A DNA stretch of 64,000 bases from Chaetoderma sp. LZ-2023a (Eukaryota; Mollusca; Caudofoveata; Chaetodermatida; Chaetodermatidae). The notes below the pieces were generated by a model. The model made no database searches. It saw nothing but the letters and a program-made list of their open reading frames with translations, and had not been told where the DNA came from. Where the stretch lies: NCBI GenBank assembly GCA_034401795.1, contig CM067374.1, positions 136,800,508 through 136,864,507 of the forward strand, in the 5' to 3' direction. The stretch's first letter is position 1. Each line of letters opens with the position of its first letter. A program made the position numbers and the translations under genes. Of the stretch, positions 1 to 9,401 are shown piece by piece.

Positions 1-1576
1 TTATCCGACCAAATTGAGACTTTGAGACCTATCACCAGATCTGACCATGAAAGGAGAGCCTTCTTGACAGCCCACAACTCCAGAATGTTGATATGGGCTG
101 TCGACTCCTCCAGCGACCAAAGGCCGGAAACTGACAGGGGAGTCCCAGACTGCTCCCCAACCCTCCTGGGAAGCATCTGTGAAGATAATCGCCTGAGGAG
201 AGGACTTTACCAGAGGAACACCCATCAGGAGCAGAGAACGATCCTTCCAAAAATCTAGATGAGGGATCAAATGTTCTCTGATGGGAATCTGATGGTAAAT
301 TGAGTGGATTGACTGCTTCCAAAGGGACATTAAATACATTTGGAAGGGTCTTCTCATCAGCGCCGCCCAAGGAATCACTTTCTCTACGCTGACCATCAGA
401 CCTATCACTCTTAAAAAGAATCTTGCTCTTACCACGGGAGAAGAAAGGATTTCCATTGCCACTGATAAAGCCTCTATCCTTGGATCTGAGGGAAAGACTA
501 GACCCCGGGCCAGGTCGAAAGAAATGCCTAGATGCGTAAAGGTTTGAGATGGAACTAGGCTTGATTTCTTTAGATTTAAAATCCACCCTAGGTTGCATGC
601 CAGACCGTAAACTTCTGGAAGGATTCCTGAGAGAATTGAGGATGACCTTGCTTTTACCAACCAGTCGTCTATATAAACGTGAAGATGGATAGAACGACGG
701 TGAAAATTCCTGCCACGGCTGAAACTAGACGGTAAAAAGGAAAGGAGTCGTGGTCAGGCCGAAGGGCATGGCGCGAAACTGCCAAACTCAATCCTTGTAG
801 GCAAACCTCAGGAACTTTCTGAAGGCAGGGTGAATAAGAACATGGAAGTAGGCGTCCTTCAGATCGATGGAAGACGTCCACATTCCCTGATCCAGACTGG
901 AAATGATCTGGGAAACCGTCTCCATCTTGAACTTGGGGGTGAGAATCATAAGATTTAACTTCTTCAAATTTATGATGGGACGCCAACCTCCTGTTTTCTT
1001 GGAAACCAAAAAGATGATCGAGTAGTAGCCCGAGTCTACTCTCCAATTGGGAACTTCTTCTAGTGCCCTCTTTACAATCATGGATTCTAACTCCTCTTCC
1101 AAAGCTACCAGTTTTTCCGGATTGGAGGGAACCGCAGTCCAAACTGGGAAAAGGGAGAGAAGAGGAGGATGACGGATCCATGACGGAGCATAACCCCAAC
1201 GTATCTGAGACACCAGCCAGGAGTCCTGAATGAGGGTTTGCCATTTCTCCCAAAACAGAGAAAGGAGCCCTCCTACTGGCACATTGGGTAACCGGCATTG
1301 AACCGATTGCTCCAAAGGGAGTAGAAGAGGGGGATGGATGGGGAAGGGAAGAGAGAAGGTTGGACCTACCCGGGAATAGTCCATACCTTCAAACTCTCTT
1401 TCCCTGAAACCCTCTAAAGGAAGAATGACCTCTGGACCTGGAACCAGCACGGCGAGAAGGGGTTTGACCCCCCTCTCACCAAAAAAGAAGGAGACTGCCT
1501 CCCTAGAGACCTCGAACGATGTGAGGAAATAGAATCTAAGCGATCCTCCTCTGTGGATCGATCCTGACGATTGCAT
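1..1576 (-). pseudogene. DIRS reverse transcriptase/RNase H (copy C1), broken
   Basis: The minus strand encodes a DIRS-like RT. Visible are KKTGGWRPIINLKKLN, the motif A block SSIDLKDAYFHV, MPFGLTTTPFLFT and the catalytic YIDDW box at about 660-675, followed by an RNase H start, FTDASQEGWGA, near 140-175. It is inactive. There is a TGA at 788-790, a TAG at 725-727 and a frame change between 725 and 675. Another frame change near 115-125 moves the RNase H reading (HINILELWAVKKALL) into a third frame. It aligns with the intact RT of copy A at 50649-52793 but is clearly a different family. The window edge removes the rest. Confidence 0.88.
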
Positions 1577-1691
1577 GAAGACAAATTAGAATTATGGATG
1601 ACCCTAGAAGGATAAGCCCCAAATTGATCAGGTTTGAGGCTCTTTCTTCTAGGAGAAGAATTAGGACTTCTCACAGAAGACACATCTCTTT

Positions 1692-2374
1692 TCAAGGACG
1701 GATTAGAAAACGAATTCTGAGCCTGAAGCTCCTAGAGGACTTCAGGCGCTCAGATTCTGCATGAATTAAATTAGGAGCTGACTGTCCAAAAAGATCTGTA
1801 CCAAACGGGGATGCAACCACAAGACTCTGCTTCAAAGTGCTAGAAATCCTAACCTCAGAGTTTCCGAGATCTACGCTTGGAAGTAATAAAACCCAAAGAC
1901 TTACAAACAGAATTGAGTGAGCCACAAGACAAATCAGCCAAAGAACGAAAGACTGACAAAGGAACTTGATCACCCCATTCTTCAGCCTTAAGAACGGCCT
2001 CAGATAAAAGAGCAAGAAAATTAGAGGACTTGAGCTGAGATCTGCAAACAGACTCCCATTTGAAAAGGTCATTAGAATATTCAACACTGGAAGCATCCTT
2101 TAACTGAGATGAAAGAACCTGCCAAGCGGAACCAGAAAGAGACTGAGTGGAAGCAACCTTCAAATAGATAGTCCTCCTTAGGAATTTGAACAGGAGAATC
2201 ATACTTAGCAACAAGAGAAAAGTCAGTATTAGTAGAATCATTGACAAAGAAATCTAGCATATCAACAACTAAATTATCAATAGGTAGCACCTGAGGAGAA
2301 GAAGAGGAAGGATCAGATGTAGAGAGAGCGGATCCGAAAGAAGGAGGATCCATAGCAAATTCCTCCTTAAGAGG

Positions 2375-2422
<48 letters not shown>

Positions 2423-4534
2423 TTGTGATCCACCTGTGAGCCATGGACCAGTCTTCTGAAGAGGCTTTAACCAGGAAAACCTCTTCAGATCCCTGACCCT
2501 GACCGACTTGGGAGCAGAAGGAAGAGGAGGAGGAGAAGAAGAAGAGATGAGAATAGATGAGTTGCCTGACACTAAAGATTCACCTGCCCTAGAAGAAATT
2601 GGAGAAGAGGGTCTACTAACCGATTCCGGAAAAGAAAAAACCTGGGAAGAAGAAAAAGAATCCCTACCCTGATCTTGACTAGAAGATAAATAAGGAAGGA
2701 CCAGAGAACTAGCAGAAAACCTCGAGAGTATAGAAAAACGAGCAGAAACAAATGAACGATCTAAAGAAGAATCCCTCACCACGGAAAACAAGGAAAAATC
2801 TAATCAACAATTTGAAATTCTAGTTCAGGGGAAAGAACCACAGAAACGATCGGATCAAGATGATCAAAGGACGGAGAAGAAGCAGAAGAGGAAGAAGGAA
2901 GATAAGAGAATGAATGAGAGGAAGAAGAAAAAGAGGAAGGATGATCCAACTGACCATGAGAAGAAAAAGAAGGAAGACGGGAGAAACCCGGAGGAAGAGA
3001 GGATTTAAAGAGAGCAGAGGCGTTAGACACATGACTAGACGAAAAATCCTTGGCCGAAAGAGGAGAAATAGAATTAGAGTGAGAAGATGAAGAGACCTAG
3101 AAAAAGATGGATTCACAACGGCATCACGAAAGGAAGGAGAAGACTGAGAAGCTAAATCAACATCAACTACCTAAGAAGGAAGAAAAGATTCATAGTTGGA
3201 AGCTACAGAATCCTGAGAAGCCCATTCAGAAATTTCCGAAACAGAAACAACAAAACTCCTATCATCCAAAATCCTAGAAGAACCTAAGCAATTTTGATCT
3301 CTCGCTAAACCGGAAACTAGCTCCCAACCGGAAGCGGAAGCCGGAAGTCTATCCAGATCTGACCGACCCGGAAGTACACCTCTAGGACTGGAAACGGACG
3401 TGTACCGACCAGAATCCAAACCGGAAACGGAAGCGCTTCTACCGGAAGTCGAAAAATAGGAGTCCTCAAACTCCGGATATCCGGGATGGCCGGAAGCGCT
3501 ATTGAAACCGGAAACGGAACTAGTCACCGGATCTTGAAGACCCGGATGTCCTACAAAAACGGAAGTCAGACCGGAAACGGATGGAACGGAAGTGGTAACC
3601 GGATCTTGACGACCTGGATTACCTACTAAACCGGAAGTCCTACCAGAAACGGATGCCATAGAAGAAAGAACTGGATCCTGAAGACCCGGATGTCTTGCTA
3701 GACCAGAAATTAAAACGGAAACTGACGGAGCGGCGGAAAAAGGAAGTAAACCCGAATACAGAGGACCCGAGTCCACCACAATGGAACCGGAAGAACTAGC
3801 AAGACTATTCTTGGCAATGGGTGATCTAGAAAGAACCTTGATGACTGGTACAATCAAAAAATTGGCATTTGCATAAGGTCCAGCCTTATGGACGTCAGCC
3901 TCAGCCTCCGCCACCACTGCTTGCGGGTTATGCCGGTCACCCTCAAGTCTTAGGTGGGTTTGACCCGGTGCACTACACGAGCCCACCTTCGAGAGCTTAG
4001 TCGCTCTAGACTTCTGCTTTGGAGACTTTTTAACCTGCATTGAGGTTAGAGGGACCGGTTTCCCCATTTGCGGGAACGCCCGCTAGCCTTCGGGCTATCA
4101 TCGGAACTAGAAGAAACATCCTGTTTCTTAGCCTCCTTAATTGCAGACGATATCCTTTCGTCAAGGGACTTCATCAAAACAGATGCGAACAATTCAAATC
4201 TTGCAAAAAGAGCTAGCACGGCGTCAGAATTCGCCAGAGGCTCCTCCCTCCATTGCTACCGGTACAGAAACAGTAGATTGTGCAAAAGACACAGCTTTCG
4301 TCTTAGTAGCAATGGAGGTAGAGGAAGGACGACCAGAGGGCAGCGGTTGTTTAAACGGTAAATCTTAAAAAATGCCTTAGACACCGAGACCGGCCACCCT
4401 TTACAGATCCCACACATCGGTGTGAAGGTACAAGTGGTACAAATTGCACAGACATGCCCGGCAAATTCAACTGAGTGATGGTGATCACACTTTGACGACG
4501 TACATTTTGTCTTGTCAGACGATTTAGCGGACTC
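1692..4534 (-). pseudogene. DIRS gag-like ORF1 (copy C1), broken
   Basis: A long low-complexity, Ser/Pro-rich protein spread over several minus-strand frames (3171-4067, 2081-3030, 1692-2247). Near its start (4400-4530) is a Cys-rich zinc-binding stretch, HVCAICTTCTFTPMCGICKGW. A polypyrimidine-TAG splice acceptor lies immediately upstream, with the exon beginning at 4534. The middle carries a degenerate tandem peptide (SVSG..SGL..HPGLQDPV, about 24 residues, four copies). The end contains PFGTDLFGQ, the counterpart of GPSIFGGQ in copy A ORF1. DIRS ORF1 proteins are thought to act as Gag (nucleic-acid binding, particle formation); this role is inferred. Frame changes and stops make it a pseudogene. 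Confidence 0.7.
2379..2419. repeat. (GA)n microsatellite in ORF1 of copy C1
   Basis: Uninterrupted GA dinucleotide run of about 20 units inside the ORF1 remnant. It is a likely source of frame instability. Confidence 0.95.
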
Positions 4535-5009
4535 CTAAAAACGCAAAAATGTAACAATGAAGCATATCGCTTAAAATCGTAAAAAGAAGACTAGAAAGAT
4601 AAAAATCATTTCTTAAAAAGTCGAGAAAGTTCAAATCAGAAAGCAAAATCCCTACCGACAAGAAAACAAACTTGTAAAGGGATAAATGATAGTTCTTATA
4701 ATGCACTATTAGTAACTTGATAAAGGCTCTGAATAACTGCTGGAGTTTATTATAAGCTAATGAATGATATAGGCATAGTAATTAAGATACCACGAAGCGA
4801 AAACAATCTTTCACGAAAACCGGTAACAATATGAACATAGTTATAAAATACCATATAACCACAAAAAATACTTCCTACACATAACTTAGGGAGGATTGAC
4901 TTCATATTAGGCATAATCTTGTTAATATAGAAGGCAAAATATGTAGCTGACACAGCGCAAAGCACAAAAAAATGTAGCCTAATATTTTAAGCAGTTGTTC
5001 TGCAAGCAG

Positions 5010-5290
5010 AATAATTGAAAAGTGAATCTGTTTCCTATTTGGGCTCCAGTGCGCGCGCTTAGGGACAAGCGTCACTATGGGGTGAGTATAGACTGGTGCC
5101 AGTCTATACCTGTCAGTAGGCTGGAGATGAACTCAACCAGTAGCCTGGTTGAGGGTCCATATTAATAGGAATAGGCATGGGGAGGTGTGTATGCAGGCAT
5201 AAAAATCTTATTCTGATAGCTAAATGCACATAATTGATTTAGCAAGTAGTGATTGAACGGTAATGGATGTTTTTATGGTGTAATAACAAC
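5010..5290 (-). repeat. 5' inverted terminal repeat of DIRS copy C1
   Basis: About 280 bp nearly identical to 59185-59475 (same orientation) and to the reverse complement of 46500-46815 in copy C2. It contains a perfect 24-bp palindrome at 5086-5109 (GTATAGACTGG with its complement). Confidence 0.85.
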
Positions 5291-5711
5291 TGCATTTCTG
5301 TTACCAAATATCGTAAAATAGTCTAATATCTTTTCATCTTATTGTGCCTGAACGAGACTCTTCCGATTACCGAGTACGTGTAGCTAATACATGTAACACA
5401 TGTAGCAAACGAGTTATGGGATTAATTTAGGTAGAGGAGAATTTTGACATATATTACTTATTTTAGCCAATATTATGAAACTAATTTGACTAAGGGCATT
5501 TACTGGCATGTAGTGAGGTACCAGTAGTTTCAAAATATTCAACAGCTTATCTGGATAGTTATATTGAATTTGGGATTCAGAATTCAAAACATATAAACTG
5601 TTTCCAAACACGCATAAGAGTGGGTGGAGCTGTGCTAGAAATGAATTCCTCTCAGCATCTCTGGTGAAACAAGGGTGTATGAACTATTGATCAGTACTCA
5701 GTACTCACATA
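5291..5711. other. EED intron sequence with a decayed hairpin element
   Basis: No gene seen. About 5465-5550 is a diverged copy of the hairpin module that recurs through the window (GAAACTAATTTGACT ... CAAAATATTCAACAGC). The last bases (5701-5711, minus sense TATGTGAGTAC) are the original continuation of the splice donor next to the EED exon. Confidence 0.6.
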
Positions 5712-5719
5712 CCTTGACA
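5711..5719 (-). other. Displaced original splice donor of EED exon (in TSD copy)
   Basis: In minus sense the sequence is TGTCAAG|GTATGTGAG. TGTCAAGG is the 8-bp target-site duplicate of the exon end at 6128-6135. The MITE 5720-6127 has moved this strong donor 416 bp away from the exon body. Confidence 0.8.
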
Positions 5720-6127
5720 TAGGCTTGTGCTATTATTGCGTTGAGTGATCGTGATTGATTATTAAAAACTAATCGTGATTACTCGATTAATCAGCTTGGA
5801 TACAAATTACCAAGAAATAACAACAAAAGAATATCAATGACGGAAACTGTTTAGAAAAGTCCATTTGCATGGCAAGAGAAGACTATTTTTTTTAATGTAT
5901 CACTGGAATGGTTATCGAGCCAGGCATTTCAGTAATACATTTTCAAAAATAGTCTTCTCTTGCCCTGCAAATGGACATACAGTCACTAAGCAAAATGCCA
6001 TTTTTCATGACCGATCACATTAAAAAGCAATTGGAAATATTTTATGCAATAGAAAATATTCACGATTATTCGATTATTTAATTTTAATTATATAAATTCA
6101 CATTTAAAACATAATCGCGTAAGCCTA
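5720..6127. mobile_element. hAT-like MITE inserted at EED splice donor
   Basis: 408 bp with termini TAGGCTTGTGC / CGCGTAAGCCTA. It is flanked by a perfect 8-bp target duplication, CCTTGACA (5712-5719 and 6128-6135), which is diagnostic of hAT-type integration. It is AT-rich, with subterminal AATCG/CGATT words and a central hairpin (5860-5983; TCCATTTGCA arms). It has no coding capacity. It is a sister of the element at 15673-16127. Confidence 0.9.
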
Positions 6128-6128
6128 C

Positions 6129-6254
6129 CTTGACACACTGCATCATGACAGGACTAAGAATGCGAATGATGCCCCGGTAACCAGAAACAGCTAACAGAGG
6201 CTGTCCTGTGACGTCATCATAAGTCCAAGCACAGCAGTAATAACTCTCATCAGA
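6129..6254 (-). CDS. EED: Polycomb protein EED, internal exon (start of WD40 blade 2)
   Basis: A 126-bp exon encoding 42 residues, from [14 protein letters not shown] to MMQCVK. It matches EED (embryonic ectoderm development, the WD40 subunit of PRC2 that binds H3K27me3 and stimulates EZH2) over human residues 143-184, including CAWTYD, PLLAV.G.RGIIRI and MQC.K. The aromatic-cage tyrosine (human Y148) is present. The acceptor is GTGAG at 6255-6259, and phase is 0 at both ends. The donor is unusual: intron base 1 (G, 6128) comes from the target duplication and base 2 (T, 6127) is the first base of the inserted MITE, giving AAG|GTAGGC. If this donor is skipped, translation adds 14 residues and stops at 6084. 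Confidence 0.93.
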
Positions 6255-6335
6255 CTCACCAGAAACCAGAGTTAAGGAAAGGCATAACATAGCTCTAGAT
6301 AGATAACATGTCAACCAAAGCACTCTGTAGCGATC

Positions 6336-6690
6336 ATGATGACAAAGATGATGACTATGACGACGACAATGATGATGATGAAGGTGATGATGACGAAGGT
6401 GATGATGATGGTGATGATGATGATGAAGGCAATGATGAAGGCGATGACAACACGCCGATCACGAAGGTGATCATGATGATGATGATGACGACGACGATGA
6501 CAGTGACGATGACGATAATCACGTAGGTGATGGTGATGATGATGATGATGATGACGAATATGATAGAGGATGATGGTGATGATGCCGATGATGATGATCG
6601 AGTATGATGATGATGATAATGATGATAGTAGTGATGATGATGATGATGATGATGATGATCATGATGATGATGACGACGATGACCTGATGT
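6336..6690. repeat. Imperfect GAT/GAC trinucleotide microsatellite
   Basis: About 350 bp of interrupted GATGAT / GATGAC / GATGAAGGT units in the EED intron, about 80 bp upstream of the 6129-6254 exon. The Asp-rich plus-strand reading is a by-product of the repeat. Confidence 0.93.
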
Positions 6691-7036
6691 TTTGTTAATT
6701 CTAAGCTGAACTGCAGCTAAAGTACTGTGCAGTGATGGAATATTATTTACTAATCAGTCTTTCAACTCATACTGTATATATATATATGTTACAATATTCA
6801 CAATACTGCTTGCTTTATATTAGCTTGTGTAAGCTAGAGGCAGGGCTACAGACATAACTGTTACCACACCTGTTTCAATGAAGTGTTCTACAAATATCCA
6901 TTTAACACAATATTATTCCACCCAGTAAAACAAATCTATTTCTTAGCCACATTATATATACTTCTTACATACCAATGTATTAATCTGTGTAACTGTATGA
7001 TTTGGCTAGCTAAGAAAACATACAAATATGATGATT
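6691..7036. other. AT-rich EED intron, nothing recognised
   Basis: Apart from a short TA run near 6777-6786, I see no gene, RNA or element here. Confidence 0.5.
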
Positions 7037-7063
7037 AAATAAACGAAATCACGGATTTATTTT

Positions 7064-7108
<45 letters not shown>

Positions 7109-7236
7109 TTATACTTACCTCCCTAACACTCTATGATATTCCCTAAATATCGACCTTCACTCAATAACCCGATTTAAAAAGAAAGGTGCCCTTACTGGGC
7201 AGGTAGACAGGTGACAGTCTGCCGGATGTCAGCCCC
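7037..7236 (-). repeat. 3' inverted terminal repeat of DIRS B
   Basis: 7105-7236 is the inverse of 15205-15335 (shared CCTCCCT.ACACTCTATGATATT and GGTAGACAGGTGACAG). The outer part, AAACGAAATCACGGATTTA, is complementary to the first half of 7350-7447. A (GA)n expansion of about 36 bp lies at 7068-7105. Confidence 0.85.
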
Positions 7237-7349
7237 AACCTCGCGCAAGCGCAGACTGACACTGCCTCAGCTTGACTATTGGCTGACATGTGCAACTTAC
7301 AAGCCTGAAGACAGAGCTTTTGTGTGGCGGAGAGGCCGGGTCCGTGCTA

Positions 7350-7447
7350 TGGAGGTAAGTATAACTACTCCTTCATGAAAAAGGAAATCCTTGATTTCGT
7401 TATTTCACTTCAAGAGATATACTTACCTCCCTAACAAGCTATGATAT
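7350..7447 (-). repeat. Internal complementary region (ICR) of DIRS B
   Basis: The first half (GGAGGTAAGTATAACTACTC onward) is complementary to the left end. The second half (TTCACTTCAAGAGATATAC onward) is complementary to the right end at 15321-15356. In DIRS elements the ICR bridges the two ends and serves as template for circle formation. It lies next to the 3' terminal repeat, as expected for the minus orientation. Confidence 0.85.
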
Positions 7448-7936
7448 TGTCAGAATTCGTTAGTGAATTCGGCGGGAAGGAGGTGAGGTCAAAAGACCAG
7501 CTCATCCCTTGTGCATTTTTGTGCATGAAGCACTAACCTCTGAAGGTGAGAGTAATGACCGTATGTCAAATGCGCTCCCCCACCCTCCTTTTGGGAAAGG
7601 AGGAGCTATGACCTCCATGTCCCATACGCTCTCTAAGTACTGGTGCTAAGTACTACAGGACAAAAGGCTTCATTTCGTATACTCTCAATAAATGAACCAC
7701 ATAATACACAGGTACCGTTACAATCTTGTTAAATAAGGGTAATACATCGTGACAATAAATTATGTAACAGCAAAAGGCAGTACTGACCTTATGCATGAAA
7801 TCGGTATCCATCCAGTCCACTTCAGTGAAGGAAAAATGATACACGATTATGCGATTGTTTCCACAATTAAAATGTGCTGTCTGAAGACAGCAAGTGCAAC
7901 TTATCTACAATATATACACCTGATCATCTTTTGAAT

Positions 7937-8372
7937 ATTGATACGGCAAGAGGATTAGTTGTGTCACGGAGGTAATGGTCAGTAAAACTTGACTCACAGT
8001 GCCACTGAGCTACCAACACAATGTCATCCACCGGCACCCCGTTAAACAGGGCGGTGGAAGCCACTACGCCACGGACACTGAGCCTTAGCTAAGTCAACTT
8101 GCTTACCAGTGGCGGATTTGTGGCAAAATTGAATACATTCCACAATCCACCTAGACATAGTGTCTTTTGAAGCCCTGCCATGGGGTTCAATATAACACAA
8201 CCATAACGAGGATGGGTCTGTCCGCCATTCCTGTGTACGTTGTTTGTACCTGTTTAATGCGCGGACTGGACACCATGCTTTTGAATTTTGAATTAAGACA
8301 ATAGGTTGACTTGGATATTTTAAAGACTGGTTTTTAGCCATGAAATTAATCCTAGGTAGAAGCCTAAGGCTA
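7937..8372 (-). pseudogene. Tyrosine recombinase, C-terminal part (DIRS B)
   Basis: It reads LLPRINFMAKNQSLKYPSQ, then DTMSRWIVECIQ and GKQVDLAKA in one frame. After a one-base frame change near 8083 it continues SVRGVVASTALFNGVPVDD, VAQWHCESSFTDHYLRD. These are the C-terminal catalytic blocks of DIRS tyrosine recombinases: Arg of H-x-x-R, the W-H pair and the nucleophilic Tyr. The first catalytic Arg region is deleted, so the protein is dead. Confidence 0.85.
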
Positions 8373-8377
8373 GTGCA

Positions 8378-9121
8378 TCTGTTACGATAGAGCTTGGATC
8401 TGGAATCGGAGAGAGGTACGTCATCATCTTTGCATTCTTCTCCATTGCGAACAAATCTATGTTGGGTTTCCTCCAGTGGTCGAACAGACGATCTGCCACG
8501 CATTGATTTAGTTGCCATTCCGTGGGCAAAACACTCATCCTTCGGCTCAATGAGACTGCTAACAGATTTAGACTTCCCGGAATGTGAACTGCCTTCAAGG
8601 TGATCATATGATCTAGACACCAGCAAAGCAGTTTCCAAGTCATCATACTGAGACTGGGTGACTTCATTCCGCCCTGGCGGTTTATGTAAGTCATTACTGT
8701 TGAGCTGTCTGATCGAACTAGAACAATTTTGCCCTGAAGTTTCTCTAAGAAATGTTTCAGGCCCAGAACTACTGCTCGTAATTCAAGTAGATTTATATGT
8801 TCTTGTGACTGATCCAGATTCCAAAGCCCTGATACTGTGGCTTTTTCCAGGCAAGCTCCCCATCCCTCCATTGACGCATCTGTGTACATCGTTACTTGAA
8901 GGTGGAGAGTGGTGAGCATCACCCCCGCCAGCAGATTCTCTCTTTTCATCTACCATTGAAGGTGGTGAATAAGAGGTTCCAACACTGACACCTCTGAGTA
9001 TAGGGAACTGGTCCTCTGGGTCCGCATGAGAAATAAGTGGATAGGCCGTCTGCGCAAGGCCACCTGTGGAATGACTGGTTCCAGAGAAACCATCAACCCC
9101 AGCATTCTCAAGTAAACCCGT
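8378..9121 (-). pseudogene. DIRS B RT end, RNase H and methyltransferase-like start
   Basis: It continues the RT cut by the hAT element. From 9121 it reads LRMLGLMVSLEPVIP, then HHLQW, a TAG stop where a second Trp is expected (compare LLWWKQRQNLLLG in copy A), then KRENLLAGV and the RNase H blocks MYTDASMEGWGA, NLLELRAV, VRSDSSTVMTYINR and HIPGSLNLLA.SLSR. The following NIDLFA, YLSPIPDP and DALAL blocks begin the methyltransferase-like domain, which breaks off at the internal deletion. RNase H here keeps the central segment (TWKLLCWCLDH) that copy A lacks. Confidence 0.87.
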
Positions 9122-9216
9122 CAGGGTTGGGTTTTGGACAGTCCAAAACTAACTTTGAGCAGACATTGTCCAAAACCTGTCTAAAACCTGTCTTAAATGG
9201 TTTAAACCAGTCCAAA
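9122..9216. repeat. Left subterminal repeats of hAT
   Basis: GTCCAAAAC-type motifs occur at about 9142, 9169 and 9210, and the palindrome GGTTTAAACC at 9199-9208. The same words occur at the right end. Clustered subterminal motifs of this kind are typical hAT transposase binding sites; binding is inferred. Confidence 0.75.
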
Positions 9217-9401
9217 ACTGTCCACAACTATGTTGGACATATCACCATACTCTTATTCATCATAATCCTATTAAAAAATAACAAGAAATCAGAGATTGCA
9301 TCAAAAGCACTATATTAAACAAATCCATTTATTATATGAGTTATTATTACATTTTTATCAAATACATACAATTAAAACTTAAAAGGCTTAATTAGGTTTA
9401 A

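Larger units (their letters stand above)
1..5290 (-). mobile_element. DIRS-type retrotransposon, copy C1, cut by left window edge
   Basis: Order in the minus sense is terminal repeat (5010-5290), gag-like ORF1 (about 4530-1692), then reverse transcriptase and RNase H (1576 to the edge). The recombinase end lies outside the window. The right boundary is placed at 5290 because the last bases (TAATAACAAC) match the end of copy C2 at 59475 and the internal complementary region of C2. All coding parts are frameshifted or carry stops, so this is a dead copy. It lies in the EED intron that follows the exon at 6129-6254, on the same strand as EED. Confidence 0.85.

Noticed and set aside
6308..6526. 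Asp-rich protein on plus
   Set aside because: Translation of a GAT microsatellite in an intron.
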